Shown in pieces: positions 1 through 8,419 of a stretch of DNA of 21,174 nucleotides (positions are counted from its first letter, which is position 1; the number at the start of each line of letters is the position of its first letter). The notes below the pieces were generated by a model. That model saw nothing but the letters and a program-made list of their open reading frames with translations. It was not told where the DNA came from and searched no databases. Made by a program: the position numbers and the translations under genes. Source of the stretch: a virus; IMG/VR virus record IMGVR_UViG_3300046007_008584, positions 1-21,174 of that record; one strand, written 5' to 3'.

Positions 1-468
1 CGTCCAGGTGACATTCGCGGCAATTGTCCCGGCCCCCTGAAAGGCGACCCAGTTTGAACTGTCCGCGTCAGCAAAACGGACATCCTTCTGCGCATTGAGC
101 GTGATGTCCCCGGTGAATGTCGCGCCGCCATCCTTGAGCAGCGCGCCGTCAACGGTAACGCCCGCAGCGCTCGTCTTCTCGTTAATTGTGTCCGCGCTGA
201 CCGCGCTGTCCTTCAGCAGCACGCCGTCGACGGTAACACCCGCTGCGGCCGTGTACTCAGAAACCGCATCAGACTTAAGCGTCCCGCCGCTGATCGCGAG
301 CACCTTGCCCGTGCCGACATTAAGCCCGACGCTCGTCCCCGATCCGTTCGGATTGAAAAGCGCGTCGAGCGTGTCGAGATCGGTGTTCAGCTTTCCGCCC
401 CAGGTATCGCGCGACGCGCCGACCTCTGGCTTCGTCAGATTTAGGTTCGTCGTGTAGGTGTCGGCCAT
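1..468 (-). CDS. Phage tail fibre protein, N-terminal part (3' end beyond the window)
   Basis: The reading frame opens with ATG at 468, preceded by GGGAG at good spacing, and stays open for 156 codons to the window edge, so the C-terminal part is missing. The first 40 residues ([17 protein letters not shown]..., then [15 protein letters not shown]) match the N-terminal signature of many phage tail-fibre proteins, the part that attaches to the particle. Residues 75-87 and 101-113 are near-identical copies of AAGVTVDG(V/A)LLKD at a 26-residue spacing, a repeat common in fibre shafts. It follows the upstream tail gene after a 1-nt gap. The receptor-binding end is not visible, so host range cannot be judged. 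Confidence 0.85.
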   Translation of the reverse strand, partial: MADTYTTNLNLTKPEVGASRDTWGGKLNTDLDTLDALFNPNGSGTSVGLNVGTGKVLAISGGTLKSDAVSEYTAAAGVTVDGVLLKDSAVSADTINEKTSAAGVTVDGALLKDGGATFTGDITLNAQKDVRFADADSSNWVAFQGAGTIAANVTWT

Positions 469-469
469 C

Positions 470-1003
470 TTAAGCTCCCGAGTTCAACCGCTGCCACGTT
501 TCCGCCGAAATGACCGCCGGCGCCCACGTTTCGACGCCAACGGCCGCCGGCACCCAAGCCTGCGCCGGCGTCGGCTCGGGCTGCCACAAGAGGCGCCCGT
601 TGAAAGTCGCGCTCGACGTTGCCGGCATCGTGATCGCGCCGGCCATCCACGCGATTGCCGAGAACTCTGCGCCGCTTGTCGCGGCGACCGAGAGCGACCC
701 CGGACGCACGCGTTCCGGGCCGAACGTCGCGGCGCTCGACGCCGGCATATCGACGGATGCAGCCACGTCGGCAGACGCGGAAAACGCAGCGCCAGACGTG
801 GCGGGGATCGCCGCCGCTCCAGCCGCGATTAATGCAGCCTGAAGCGTCGCGTCAGACGTCGACGCCGCGTCGAAAGCTCCGGCCGCGATCAGCGACGCAC
901 CGAGCACGACGTCGCTGGCGCCGGCGACCACCACGGCGCCGTCGAGGACATAACCGGAGCCGTACAGTCCTTCGCCGTAATCAGCGACGCCGTAGTCGGC
1001 CAC
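470..1003 (-). CDS. Repeat-built tail protein (20-residue tandem repeats)
   Basis: 177 residues, GTG start at 1003 with CGGAG seven bases upstream. The N-terminus ([15 protein letters not shown]) has the YG(E/V)G style of several phage tail proteins. From residue 27 to about 134 the protein is a tandem array with a period of exactly 20 residues, each unit containing a version of PATSSATF. The C-terminus has two 10-residue units, [10 protein letters not shown] and [10 protein letters not shown]. Ala, Ser, Thr and Gly dominate and there is no catalytic motif. The regular period suggests a beta-solenoid or fibrous virion part. It lies directly upstream of the tail fibre and 12 nt after the preceding gene, so it is probably a tail or fibre-attachment component. 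Function is inferred from position and composition only. Confidence 0.75.
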   Translation of the reverse strand: MADYGVADYGEGLYGSGYVLDGAVVVAGASDVVLGASLIAAGAFDAASTSDATLQAALIAAGAAAIPATSGAAFSASADVAASVDMPASSAATFGPERVRPGSLSVAATSGAEFSAIAWMAGAITMPATSSATFNGRLLWQPEPTPAQAWVPAAVGVETWAPAVISAETWQRLNSGA

Positions 1004-1015
1004 GACGCGCTCCGA

Positions 1016-1408
1016 TCAATCTAGCGTAACGTCGACTTCGCCGATGGCGAAGCGCAGCACGTCGCCGCTATCGATCGCCTTCGACGCGGTGAGATTGCCG
1101 AACGCGATCATATTTCCGCTACTCGATGCATCGAACACCGCCGCCGCGACAATCGTTCCCCAGTTACCTGTCGCGGCCGGGAACTCGATAGCGACGCTGT
1201 TGCTGGCCGTCGCCGGCGCGCTACCGCTGACCACGAATGTCGCCGCCTGCCGCGCGTAAGATCCGCCGGAGACTTCGGTGCCGCCGCCGGCCTCTCCCGG
1301 CGCGACGGTGAACAGCGCGAGATACCACGCCGTCGGGCGCGTCGCCGCGCCGTTCGTCAAGAGCCAGTCGAGGACCAGATCCTCCGCGTAATCGCTTAGC
1401 CCGGCCAT
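1016..1408 (-). CDS. Phage tail-associated structural protein (Gp80-like family)
   Basis: 130 residues, start ATG at 1408 sharing one base with the stop of the adaptor gene (TAATG). The sequence runs from LSDYAEDLVLDWLLTNGAATRP through TAWYLALFT and YARQAATF, then AATGNWGTIVAAAVFDA, and ends in a beta-rich segment (SGDVLRFAIGEVDVTLD). I recall this pattern from a widespread small phage protein often labelled a tail fibre or Gp80-like protein. It is probably all-beta and part of the virion, between the head-tail adaptor and the tail proteins. The exact role in the particle is not known to me. Confidence 0.7.
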   Translation of the reverse strand: MAGLSDYAEDLVLDWLLTNGAATRPTAWYLALFTVAPGEAGGGTEVSGGSYARQAATFVVSGSAPATASNSVAIEFPAATGNWGTIVAAAVFDASSSGNMIAFGNLTASKAIDSGDVLRFAIGEVDVTLD

Positions 1409-2025
1409 TAGTAGACCCTCCTCGTGCGCTGGATGAGCGGCGAACCGCTATGCAGGGAACGCTGCGCTTCAGCGTTGAGCGACTCGACGCGAGCGTTGTA
1501 GGCGCTAAAGAAAACAGGAACGCGCGCGTCATCGACCAGGAACGGCGCGGCGTGCGTCATCGCGCCGTAAAGATATATGTCCGGCGCCTTCGTCAGCAGC
1601 CAGTTCGTCGTGCTCTGATCCGACAGCGGCGTGATCTTCCCGTAATAAATCATCTCGATGTCGATATCGTCGTCTGGTGCCGGCACGATCTCGATCGCGC
1701 CGTTCATGAGAGAATAGAACGCCGGCGCGGTGAACGTCTGCGCCTTAATGATCGAATCGCTCTCGTCGAGCGTTATGAACCGTAACGGCTGCGCGCCGTC
1801 GACGATATGCAGGTTGATCGCCTCGAGCCAGTCGGCCGGCAGCTGAACATACTGCTGATCGCTTGTCGCCTCGGCGCGGACGATCATCTCGCGCGTGCGC
1901 AGCCGAGTGTTGAGATCAGCCTCGGCCAATTGAATAAACGTCTCGATTTGCGACGTCAGGTCCGCGCGGTTCAGCCAATCGGCAACCGCGCTCTTCAGCG
2001 TCGCGTAGTTCGTGATCGTCGCCAT
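1408..2025 (-). CDS. Head-tail adaptor protein (SU10 adaptor-like)
   Basis: 205 residues. The chosen start is the ATG at 2025 (MATITNYATLKSAVADWLNR), because it overlaps the upstream stop by one base (TGATG) and gives the family's usual N-terminus. The helical beginning, FIQLAEADLNTRLRTREM, YVQLPADWLEAINLHI, a central beta part (GAIEIVPAPDDD, EMIYYGKI) and the late helix (YLYGAMTHAAPFLVDD) fit the adaptor that docks below the portal in SU10-like podoviruses. It should form a ring between portal and tail. The downstream position after the capsid gene agrees. An upstream in-frame extension to 2079 is rejected because it would lie inside the previous gene. Confidence 0.78.
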   Translation of the reverse strand: MATITNYATLKSAVADWLNRADLTSQIETFIQLAEADLNTRLRTREMIVRAEATSDQQYVQLPADWLEAINLHIVDGAQPLRFITLDESDSIIKAQTFTAPAFYSLMNGAIEIVPAPDDDIDIEMIYYGKITPLSDQSTTNWLLTKAPDIYLYGAMTHAAPFLVDDARVPVFFSAYNARVESLNAEAQRSLHSGSPLIQRTRRVY

Positions 2026-2351
2026 CAGCAGGCCATCCAATGCGTGCGGTAGGGCAGCGCCTCGTCGCTGAGCAGCCACCTTCGCATTTCCGCGCGATCG
2101 CGCAAGATACCGCGCCGGCGCAGATCGAGATAAACCTGCATGGGCATGCGCCCGACGCGGACGAAATCGCCGACGCGCTCAACGCGCGACACGCTGTTCC
2201 GCATCTCCTTGTTCTGATCGGCCAGCCGCGTGATGTCGACCGTCGACTCGATGACGATCTTGTTGTCTGTGGTGACGTGCATCTTCTGCACGCTGCCCGA
2301 CATTTCGTCGACGTCGAGAAGAAACGATCCTGGGGCGAAATGCTCGGCCAT
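2025..2351 (-). CDS. Conserved small virion-region protein, function unknown
   Basis: 108 residues, ATG at 2351 preceded by GAGG nine bases upstream, first gene after the hairpin that follows the capsid gene. The N-terminal half is probably beta-rich (FLLDVDEMSGSVQKMHV, KIVIESTVDI). The C-terminal half carries RVGRMPMQVYLDLRRRGI and ends RRWLLSDEALPYRTHWMAC. Proteins with this ending occur between capsid and adaptor genes in related podovirus-like genomes. I cannot name a function. A head-completion or capsid-associated role is inferred from position only. Confidence 0.65.
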   Translation of the reverse strand: MAEHFAPGSFLLDVDEMSGSVQKMHVTTDNKIVIESTVDITRLADQNKEMRNSVSRVERVGDFVRVGRMPMQVYLDLRRRGILRDRAEMRRWLLSDEALPYRTHWMAC

Positions 2352-2369
2352 GAATGCCTCATGTTAAGA

Positions 2370-2393
2370 GGGGGCGGGATCACTCCCGCCCCC
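2370..2393 (-). terminator. Hairpin after the capsid gene, probable (partial) terminator
   Basis: Perfect 9-bp inverted repeat (GGGGGCGGG / CCCGCCCCC) with a 6-nt loop in the 48-bp gap between the major capsid gene and the next gene. On the minus strand it is followed by TCTTAAC, a weak U tract. A leaky terminator here would lower expression of downstream genes relative to the capsid protein, or the hairpin may stabilise the capsid message. Confidence 0.55.
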
Positions 2394-2399
2394 AGGTGC

Positions 2400-3383
2400 T
2401 CACGCAGAAACCGTCAGGTTGGCGATCGCAGCGTGCGCCTTCTCGCTCTTCACGCGCAGGCCGTATTCGACGACCATTTCCTTCTTGTCGCTGTCGCCGT
2501 TCTTCGCGATGTCGAAGGTCCGGAACGGCCGCAGGTAAGAGACCGAGACGTATTCCGGATCCATTACGAACGCGAAGCGCTCATCGGTGAACCGGTTCGG
2601 GACGATGGCGACCTCGCCGAAATCGGACAGGTAGACGTCGGCCGTCGCGATGATCTTGAGCGGCGTGGCGTTGTTATACTGGATGCGCTGCTCGGCGAGG
2701 CCCGCGAATGTCGACGCGACGGTTTTGTTGTAGGGACCGACCATCAGCACGGTCGGCTCGCCGCCCTCGGTCCAGACGTTCTTAATCGCGTTCTTCAGCA
2801 TGGTTTCGCCGAACGCGACGTCGGTGGCGGTGGACAGGCTCGTCCACGCCGTGTCCGGATAGCCGTTTCCGTTCGCGCCGCTCATCGCCGGGAGCGTCGC
2901 GCTGTTCGCGATCGAGTTCGTGATCAGCCACGTCGGGAAGCCGGCGGTGTTGCGCGCGGTCGACGTCGACCCGGCAGAGCCAGCCTGATTCGACAGGAGG
3001 ATTTTCTCCATGTCGCGCTTGATCTCTTTCGCCTTCTTCGCCGTTTCGTAGGCCATAACGGTGCGCATGCCGGCGGCGTTGACCGCGTCGGCGGTGCCCG
3101 AGACGCTCACGACCTTCGTCGAGATCTGCGTATAATTTGCGACGCGAACAGTCGCCGTAAAATCCATGTTGCCGGCGGCGTCGCCTTCAACAGCCGCGTT
3201 CGAGCCGTCAGCCGCCGCGAGCGCGTCGGTCTGCCACTCGAAGTAGGTGTTTTCGCAGGTGTCGCGTCCGATGTTCGACATGAAGGGCGTCGAGGTCGGG
3301 CTGATGTCGTAAATGATGTTCGACAGATCCTCACGGATCGCGTTCGACGCGTCGTAGGTCTGCACTTTCGTCACGCTAGTCAT
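2400..3383 (-). CDS. Major capsid protein (SU10-type, HK97 fold)
   Basis: 327 residues, ATG at 3383 with CAGGAG upstream, three bases after the scaffold gene. The N-terminus (YDASNAIREDLSNIIYDISP, TPFMSNIG) and the core (YEWQ-like YFEWQTDAL, YTQISTKVVSVSGTADAV, AYETAKKAKEIKRDMEK) match the DUF5309/SU10 major capsid family, whose shell subunits have the HK97 fold. Later segments (TVLMVGPYNKTVAS, IIATADVYLSDFGEVAIVPNR, FAFVMDPEYVSVSYLRPF) are also typical. Length is normal for the family. The gene sits directly after the scaffold gene, as expected, and is followed by a strong hairpin. Confidence 0.93.
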   Translation of the reverse strand: MTSVTKVQTYDASNAIREDLSNIIYDISPTSTPFMSNIGRDTCENTYFEWQTDALAAADGSNAAVEGDAAGNMDFTATVRVANYTQISTKVVSVSGTADAVNAAGMRTVMAYETAKKAKEIKRDMEKILLSNQAGSAGSTSTARNTAGFPTWLITNSIANSATLPAMSGANGNGYPDTAWTSLSTATDVAFGETMLKNAIKNVWTEGGEPTVLMVGPYNKTVASTFAGLAEQRIQYNNATPLKIIATADVYLSDFGEVAIVPNRFTDERFAFVMDPEYVSVSYLRPFRTFDIAKNGDSDKKEMVVEYGLRVKSEKAHAAIANLTVSA

Positions 3384-3386
3384 GGG

Positions 3387-4409
3387 TTATCTCCTGCCGT
3401 CTAAAAGGCCAAATAGGACAGCCGCGTCCTCGACGCGGCCGGTTTTCGAGAGACGCTGCTTCATTCGCGTGACCTCTGTGGCCGCCTTCGGGCTGTTGAC
3501 TGCCGTGCCCGCGCGTAGTGGCTTCGGGCCTGCCGCAGCCTGCTGCGGTTGAGGCTTATTCGCCATCAGAGCGTCGTAACGTCGGGCCTTCTCCAGCAGG
3601 ATGATCGCGCGGGGATCGTAAGCCTGACTTAACTCCTGATCGGAATAGCCCTGCTGTTGACCGTACGCGCGCAGCTTTTGCCGCGCGGCGTTCCACGCCT
3701 TTTCATCGCGCCACTCGGCGAATTTCTCGCGCACGAGTTGCTGACCCTTCGCGACGACGTGCTGCAGCTGCTGGCTTTGCTCCGCCTGGGCTTGCGCCGC
3801 AAGTCGATTCTGCTCAGCCTGTATCGCAGACAGCTTCTCTTTCGTCTCGCGCCATTGATCCCGGATCAACGGATAATTGATCGGATCTTCACGGTGCAGC
3901 TTCGCCCAATCGGGCTCTTGCGGCGTCAGGGCTTCGATCTGCTGGCGCAGCGCGCCGAGCAGCTGCGCGTACTGCGCGCGCTCGGCCATGACCTGCTGTT
4001 TTTCGGTCTGAACAACCTGCGCCTCGCTGCGCAGGGCGTTCATCTTTCGCGAATAATCAGCCTGCCTCTGATACCCTGCAGCCGCTTCCTTTACGCTCAC
4101 CTGCATAACCTTGCCGTCGATCTTGACGGTGATCATGCCGGCGTCGTCGGCTTCGGCTTCGGCGCTCTCATCGGGCGGCTCTGCCGCGACGGCCTGCGCA
4201 TCGTCAGGCGGCGACGCCAAAGCGTCTGCCTCTCCGCCATCCGCTGCTGTCGTCTCAATGGCCTCGTCGACAGTTTCGACCGCATTGCTGCCGTTCGCGC
4301 CGTTCGCTTTCGGCGGTGGTCCGCCTGCGTCGAGCGCGGCAAGCCGCCCTGCGATCTGGTCGAGACCGATTTCCGCTGGCGCGGCCTGCTCGGTCGGTTG
4401 ATTAAGCAT
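3387..4409 (-). CDS. Capsid scaffolding protein
   Basis: 340 residues, ATG at 4409 with AAGGAG at ideal spacing. Residues 1-90 are an acidic Ala/Glu/Asp-rich disordered region. Next comes ITVKIDGKVMQVSVKEAAAGYQ plus RQADYSRKMN, a motif I know from phage head-scaffold proteins. A long Gln/Ala-rich coiled coil follows (about 120-235), and a basic C-terminus (KAATEVTRMKQRLSKTGRVED) that would bind the inner face of the capsid shell. It lies immediately before the major capsid gene, the usual scaffold position. It should guide prohead assembly and leave before or during DNA packaging. No protease domain is seen. Confidence 0.85.
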   Translation of the reverse strand: MLNQPTEQAAPAEIGLDQIAGRLAALDAGGPPPKANGANGSNAVETVDEAIETTAADGGEADALASPPDDAQAVAAEPPDESAEAEADDAGMITVKIDGKVMQVSVKEAAAGYQRQADYSRKMNALRSEAQVVQTEKQQVMAERAQYAQLLGALRQQIEALTPQEPDWAKLHREDPINYPLIRDQWRETKEKLSAIQAEQNRLAAQAQAEQSQQLQHVVAKGQQLVREKFAEWRDEKAWNAARQKLRAYGQQQGYSDQELSQAYDPRAIILLEKARRYDALMANKPQPQQAAAGPKPLRAGTAVNSPKAATEVTRMKQRLSKTGRVEDAAVLFGLLDGRR

Positions 4410-4420
4410 GAACTCTCCTT

Positions 4421-4672
4421 CTACTGCGTGCCGCGTAGGCGGCGATTAAACGCCATCACGGTTGGCTCTGCCGCGAGAGCGGCAAGCTCCGATCGGACGT
4501 CATCTAGCGCGCGGACGCGCGCATGCACGGCCTCGCGATCTTCGAGGCTAGCGGCCTCTCGCCAAATTACAATGTACCGCGCTTCAAGACGTCTGAAGAC
4601 CTCCATCGCCGCAGCGTCGCGCGCGAGGGCCTGCGCCGCCCGCCATAGGGCGTCCTGCTCGGCGCTAGACAT
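4421..4672 (-). CDS. Small helical protein of the head module, function unknown
   Basis: 83 residues, ATG at 4672, overlapping the end of the preceding gene by 8 nt and ending 11 nt before the scaffold gene. It is predicted all-helical, rich in Ala, Arg and Glu (WRAAQALARDAAAMEVFRRL, REAVHARVRALDDVRSEL). No known domain is recognised. Small proteins at this place between portal and scaffold are common in T7- or P22-like head modules. Its role cannot be read from the sequence. Confidence 0.6.
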   Translation of the reverse strand: MSSAEQDALWRAAQALARDAAAMEVFRRLEARYIVIWREAASLEDREAVHARVRALDDVRSELAALAAEPTVMAFNRRLRGTQ

Positions 4673-5360
4673 CGAAGCCGCCGCTGTAACCGGCGTAGCC
4701 GCCGCCGCTGTAGCCGGTCGACGCTCCGACGCCGCCGCCGTAATCAGCCCCGCCGCCAGAGCCGCCGCCGTAATAGTCGTTTGAATAGGCGCTTAAGATG
4801 CCGGATAGCGCTTGCGGCGACATGCCGTACTGGCGCTGCGTCGCAACGCGATCAAGAGCCGAAACGTACTCGTCCGGCATCATGCGAGATACGACAGCCG
4901 CATTATACTGCTGCTGCGTCGTCATCGGCCCGAATAGCGACGCCGCGAAACGATCCGGCAGCGGAGAAAAGCCGGCCATGTAAGCCCGCGCCGGATTGAT
5001 CACGGGTCCGACGCCGAGCGCTGTTAGGTCAGCCTGCGCGCGGCTGATGTCCCGCCCCGTCCCGAGCGCGCCGGCGATGCCGCCGAGCCCCGGAATGCCC
5101 ATCAGCATCCCCGCGACAGAGCCGATCCTGCCCGTCGCCGTACCGGCCCCGTATTCGCCGATGGGAGGCTCGTAGGACGGTCCTGGCGTCGTCAGCGCAC
5201 TTGCGTCGCTGGCGCCCGTCCCGAGCATTCCTGCGGCTCCAGGCGCGCCCCCAAGAACGCCCGGATACATCGCCATGACGCGCTGCCACAGCGGCGTGAC
5301 GCGAGGGGCGTTCAATTGCGGCGCGCGCACCGAAAGCGGAGCGCCGTAAGGTCCGTTCAT
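4665..5360 (-). CDS. Gly/Ala-rich virion-region protein, possible internal or connector protein
   Basis: 231 residues, ATG at 5360 in an ATGA overlap with the portal stop. GGGAGGGGGG, inside the portal end, could be the ribosome site. Residues 65-105 are a hydrophobic Gly/Ala stretch (MLMGIPGLGGIAGALGTG), a possible membrane-active segment. Residues 140-190 hold a more ordered part (TTQQQYNAAVVSRMMPDEYV). The last 40 residues are a Gly/Tyr/Ser low-complexity tail (YYGGGSGGGADYGGG and onward). The family is not recognised. The position after the portal and the amphipathic centre would fit a minor head or ejected protein; this is inference. Confidence 0.6.
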   Translation of the reverse strand: MNGPYGAPLSVRAPQLNAPRVTPLWQRVMAMYPGVLGGAPGAAGMLGTGASDASALTTPGPSYEPPIGEYGAGTATGRIGSVAGMLMGIPGLGGIAGALGTGRDISRAQADLTALGVGPVINPARAYMAGFSPLPDRFAASLFGPMTTQQQYNAAVVSRMMPDEYVSALDRVATQRQYGMSPQALSGILSAYSNDYYGGGSGGGADYGGGVGASTGYSGGGYAGYSGGFDV

Positions 5361-7519
5361 CGCAGCCCCCCTCCCGGCATTTGCTGATTGCGAAACAGCG
5401 CCTGCATTTCAGCGCGCTGACGGTCGACCTCGGCGCGGATCACGGCCATGTCGACCTGCGCGCCGGTCTTCGCCTGTATGTCGTATGCCTTCAGCATTGC
5501 GTCGACCATGAGCTTGTCGCGCTCGAAATCAGCCGAGACCATCGCCTTCTGGCGGTCTAGTTCTTGCCGCGCGGCGTTGATGACGATGTCGGCTTGGATC
5601 TTCTGCGCCTCGACCTGCGCGAGCATCTGCGCCGGATCCATGCGCGGCTGCTGCTGCATGTTCTGCATCAGCTGCATCATCGCCTGCGGATCAACCTCTT
5701 TCACGAATTGCGAAGGATCGCGGAAGCCGGCCAGTTCGATCATTTGCGCGAGCGTCGCACGGTACTGTGACATATCGACAAGAGGATTAGCAGGCCCGAG
5801 CAGCTTCAGTATCTCCTCTTGCTTCGCAGCGATGACCTGCAGGAAACCGAGCCGCTGTTCGTCAGAGCCGCGCCCGAGCGCCACGTTGATCGTCATGTCC
5901 ATTGACGCGTCCCAGCCGCGCGGATCGACGGCAACGAACCGGTTACGCAGGCGCATGATCTTCGCCTTGTCCTGATGCTGAACGAGCATGCGCAGGACGC
6001 CCTGGAAACACCGCTTCAGGCCATCGGCGAACAGCCGGGCGATCATCTCGATGCGGTCCTGCGACGCGGACAGCTGCGCCTGGACAGCCGCGCGCGTCGT
6101 CGACTGTAAAACGTCAGCGTCGAGCCCCTGCGACGTGCGCGAGATGCCGGTGCGCTGCGTTTTGATCTCGTCGATGTAGGCCAGGACGCCCAGCGCCGGC
6201 TGCCCGACAAACGGCGTGGCAAGCGGCTGCACCGCTCCAGGCGCGCGCGCCCGGATCACGGCGCCGGTCTCGTTGTTCAAAACGTCGTCGAGGTTCACCT
6301 GCCCCTCGACGACGACCGTGCGCGGGTGGATTGCTTGGGCGAGGCTGTCGAGCATGTTCCGCATGATGCTCGACTTCATCAGCTGCAGGTCCATCGTCTG
6401 ATCGGCGATCGACTGACCGAAAATCGTGTGTGGCGTCGGATCGGGCGACAGGATCGCGAAAGGGATCTCCTGGACGATCTCGCTGTGCAGGATGTAGCCG
6501 CCGTTGCCGACCGTGCAGACCTTATGCATCTCGGCGATGCCGTCGCCGTCGCGATCAACGCGGATATAGCACTCGACGTAATAAACCTTATCGGTGCTCT
6601 CGTCGTTCTGATTGGTGATGCCGAAAAACGACTGGTCAGCAGGATTGCGGACAAGCACCTCGTTATTCATCTCAAAGCCGCTGGTGCCGGCGTTCATCTC
6701 GATAACGTCGCGTGGGTAGCCCATCGCGACCAGCTCCGAGATCGTCGCCAGCTTGCGGCGCCCAACGAACAGCGCGTCGTCCAGCGACGTCGCTTCGTTG
6801 TCGATCAGAAATTGCTCGGGCGGGATCGCCTCGATGCGATAGCGCGGCGTGCGCGTGATCCGCCGTACCGTCAGCGACACGCGCGGCTCCTGCACCTGCT
6901 CGCCGAACGGTGTCTGCACCGCGATAATTTCCTCGCTGACGCTCTCGAGGACGACAGCCGGATCGCTCAGGATCAGCTGCATCTCTTCCTGCGAGAGGCC
7001 GGAATACGAGTGCCGCTCAACGCTCTCGTCGTAGTAATGCGTCCAGTTCAGGATTCCCGTTTTGAGGATCAACGCGTCCTTGATCGCGTCATGCAGCACG
7101 CGAAAGCCGGGGTTCTCCTGGAAGAAGACATAATTGACCAGTTCCGTCGCCTGCTTCGCCGCCTCAATGTCCTCGGGCTGACGGGGGATGAACTCAACGA
7201 CGTTCTCATTCCCGGTAAAAATCCGCAGCAGCGAAGGAAGCATCGCAAGGACGGTATCGCGCACTTCCGTCAGCACGACGCGCGACCGCCCCCGCTCTTC
7301 GTTTCCGAACTCGCGCCCCAAAAAGTAGGCCATCGCGCGCTCGCGCTCCGGCGCGATGTAGCTGTCGATGTAGGTTGCAGCGTCCTGCGTCGCCTGGAAA
7401 ACGATATACCGGAACTCTTCGTCGGTGAGCGCGCCCTTCGGCGCGATTACGCCCGTCTCGTCGTTCCAAGCGCGCGACGCGGTCGCGCCGATCGGGATCA
7501 GATCCGGGTTATAGGCCAT
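5357..7519 (-). CDS. Portal protein (P22-like class)
   Basis: 720 residues, ATG at 7519 with AGGAG eight bases upstream. The N-terminal third holds a conserved portal pattern: YIDSYIAPERERAMAYFLGR, SRVVLTEVRDTVLAMLPSLL, then ENVVEFIPRQPEDIEAAKQA and DAIKDALILKTGILNWTHYY. The middle has the beta wing (RYRIEAIPPEQFLIDNEATS) and the DLQLMKSSIMRNMLDSLAQA helix. The C-terminus from about 620 is a Gln/Met-rich region followed by a long coiled coil, resembling the barrel extension of P22-type portals. Twelve copies should form the ring at one capsid vertex through which TerL pumps DNA. Its place between the terminase and scaffold genes fits. Confidence 0.92.
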   Translation of the reverse strand: MAYNPDLIPIGATASRAWNDETGVIAPKGALTDEEFRYIVFQATQDAATYIDSYIAPERERAMAYFLGREFGNEERGRSRVVLTEVRDTVLAMLPSLLRIFTGNENVVEFIPRQPEDIEAAKQATELVNYVFFQENPGFRVLHDAIKDALILKTGILNWTHYYDESVERHSYSGLSQEEMQLILSDPAVVLESVSEEIIAVQTPFGEQVQEPRVSLTVRRITRTPRYRIEAIPPEQFLIDNEATSLDDALFVGRRKLATISELVAMGYPRDVIEMNAGTSGFEMNNEVLVRNPADQSFFGITNQNDESTDKVYYVECYIRVDRDGDGIAEMHKVCTVGNGGYILHSEIVQEIPFAILSPDPTPHTIFGQSIADQTMDLQLMKSSIMRNMLDSLAQAIHPRTVVVEGQVNLDDVLNNETGAVIRARAPGAVQPLATPFVGQPALGVLAYIDEIKTQRTGISRTSQGLDADVLQSTTRAAVQAQLSASQDRIEMIARLFADGLKRCFQGVLRMLVQHQDKAKIMRLRNRFVAVDPRGWDASMDMTINVALGRGSDEQRLGFLQVIAAKQEEILKLLGPANPLVDMSQYRATLAQMIELAGFRDPSQFVKEVDPQAMMQLMQNMQQQPRMDPAQMLAQVEAQKIQADIVINAARQELDRQKAMVSADFERDKLMVDAMLKAYDIQAKTGAQVDMAVIRAEVDRQRAEMQALFRNQQMPGGGLR

Positions 7520-7583
7520 CTACGCGCTCCTGCAGCCGAAAGTCGGCGACAATTCGATACCGGAACCGCCGCCGACCGCAATA

Positions 7584-7748
7584 TCAGCGTTTTTTGCCAG
7601 CCTTTTTCGCTTCGGACATACCGATCGCGATCGCTTGCGCTCGCGACGTCACTTTCGGCCCCTTCTTCGAGCCCGAATGCAACTTGCCTTCGGCGTATTC
7701 GCCCATGACCTTTGACATCTTGGCCTTGCCGGCCTTGCCCATCTTCAT
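7584..7748 (-). CDS. Small basic protein, DUF6496-like
   Basis: 54 residues, ATG at 7748 overlapping the glycosyltransferase stop (ATGA), with GAGGAG upstream. The ATG two codons later is an alternative. The core MSKVMGEYAEGKLHSGSKKG followed by PKVTSRAQAIAIGMSEA is a pattern I recall as DUF6496, a small Lys-rich protein frequent in phage structural regions. It is strongly basic, so it may bind nucleic acid or pack with the virion, but no function is established to my knowledge. It lies 64 nt upstream of the portal gene. That 64-bp gap shows only the portal ribosome site. Confidence 0.75.
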   Translation of the reverse strand: MKMGKAGKAKMSKVMGEYAEGKLHSGSKKGPKVTSRAQAIAIGMSEAKKAGKKR

Positions 7749-8419
7749 GCTTCGCTCTCCTCTATGCGTTTTCCCGTCGCGGCGTCGTCATCCTCGGCCG
7801 GAGCAGCCGCGACGTGCTCGTGGCCGAACTCGAATACTCCGACATGACGCACGCGCTGCGATGCGTCGTGGTCGACGAGCACCTCGAAGCCGTGCGCGAT
7901 CGCACGCTGACAGAAGAACAGATCCTCGCCGATCGTCTTCCGCGCTGTCGGCAGCCACGGCGTCGAGAACCAAGGCTGCGGCAGGCGCCGGAACACGTCA
8001 GCGTGCGTGAGGATAGCGCCGAACCCGAGCGCCTCGGCGGGCTCGCGCCCCGTCTTGCCTGCAGACGACAAGCGCCGCTCGTCGGCGACAGACGCGAGGG
8101 CCGTCGGACGCGGCGGCAAGCGCCGCGTCGCATAGTTGCAGCCGACGATCGGCGCGTCGCCGGCCACGAGCATGCGGAACAAGTCAGGCGGCACGCGCAT
8201 GTCGCTGTCGAGCCACAGCAGGACGTCGGCGCCAGCCTGCAGCGCCATCTCGGCAAGCCGGTTCCGCTGCGAGGCGATCAGCGTTCCGCTGATGCAATGC
8301 AGATTGACGGCCGAGCCCGCCGGCAGGTCCGACCATATCGTCATCGACAGGCGCGCGAGATCGTAGGCGAAGCCGGTGCAGACCGTGTCGCGCGCGGGGA
8401 TGCAGATCGAAACCTTCAA
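7745..8419 (-). CDS. GT-A fold glycosyltransferase (family 2-like)
   Basis: 224 residues from TTG at 8419. I chose this start because the TTG overlaps the upstream stop (TTGA), GGAG lies eight bases before it, and it gives the expected LKVSICIPARD N-terminus; extensions further upstream lie inside the previous gene. Segment 44-73 (SGTLIASQRNRLAEMAL, then VLLWLDSDM) shows the donor-binding strand and the metal-binding DxD (Asp71, Asp73). IVGCNYATRR (91-100) and IGEDLFFCQRA (163-173) resemble the acceptor-side and GED motifs of phage and bacterial GT-A enzymes. It should move a sugar from a nucleotide donor to an unknown acceptor. It is coupled to the beta-propeller gene, which suggests a shared pathway. 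Confidence 0.8.
   Translation of the reverse strand: MKVSICIPARDTVCTGFAYDLARLSMTIWSDLPAGSAVNLHCISGTLIASQRNRLAEMALQAGADVLLWLDSDMRVPPDLFRMLVAGDAPIVGCNYATRRLPPRPTALASVADERRLSSAGKTGREPAEALGFGAILTHADVFRRLPQPWFSTPWLPTARKTIGEDLFFCQRAIAHGFEVLVDHDASQRVRHVGVFEFGHEHVAAAPAEDDDAATGKRIEESEA

Noticed and set aside
2040-3404. 454-codon open frame on the plus strand, opposite the capsid gene
   Set aside because: It is a high-GC shadow: Arg/Asp/Val-rich, no domain, and fully antisense to a confident capsid gene.
6326-7708. 460-codon open frame on the plus strand, opposite the portal gene
   Set aside because: Antisense to a confident portal gene with typical shadow composition. No ribosome site is convincing.
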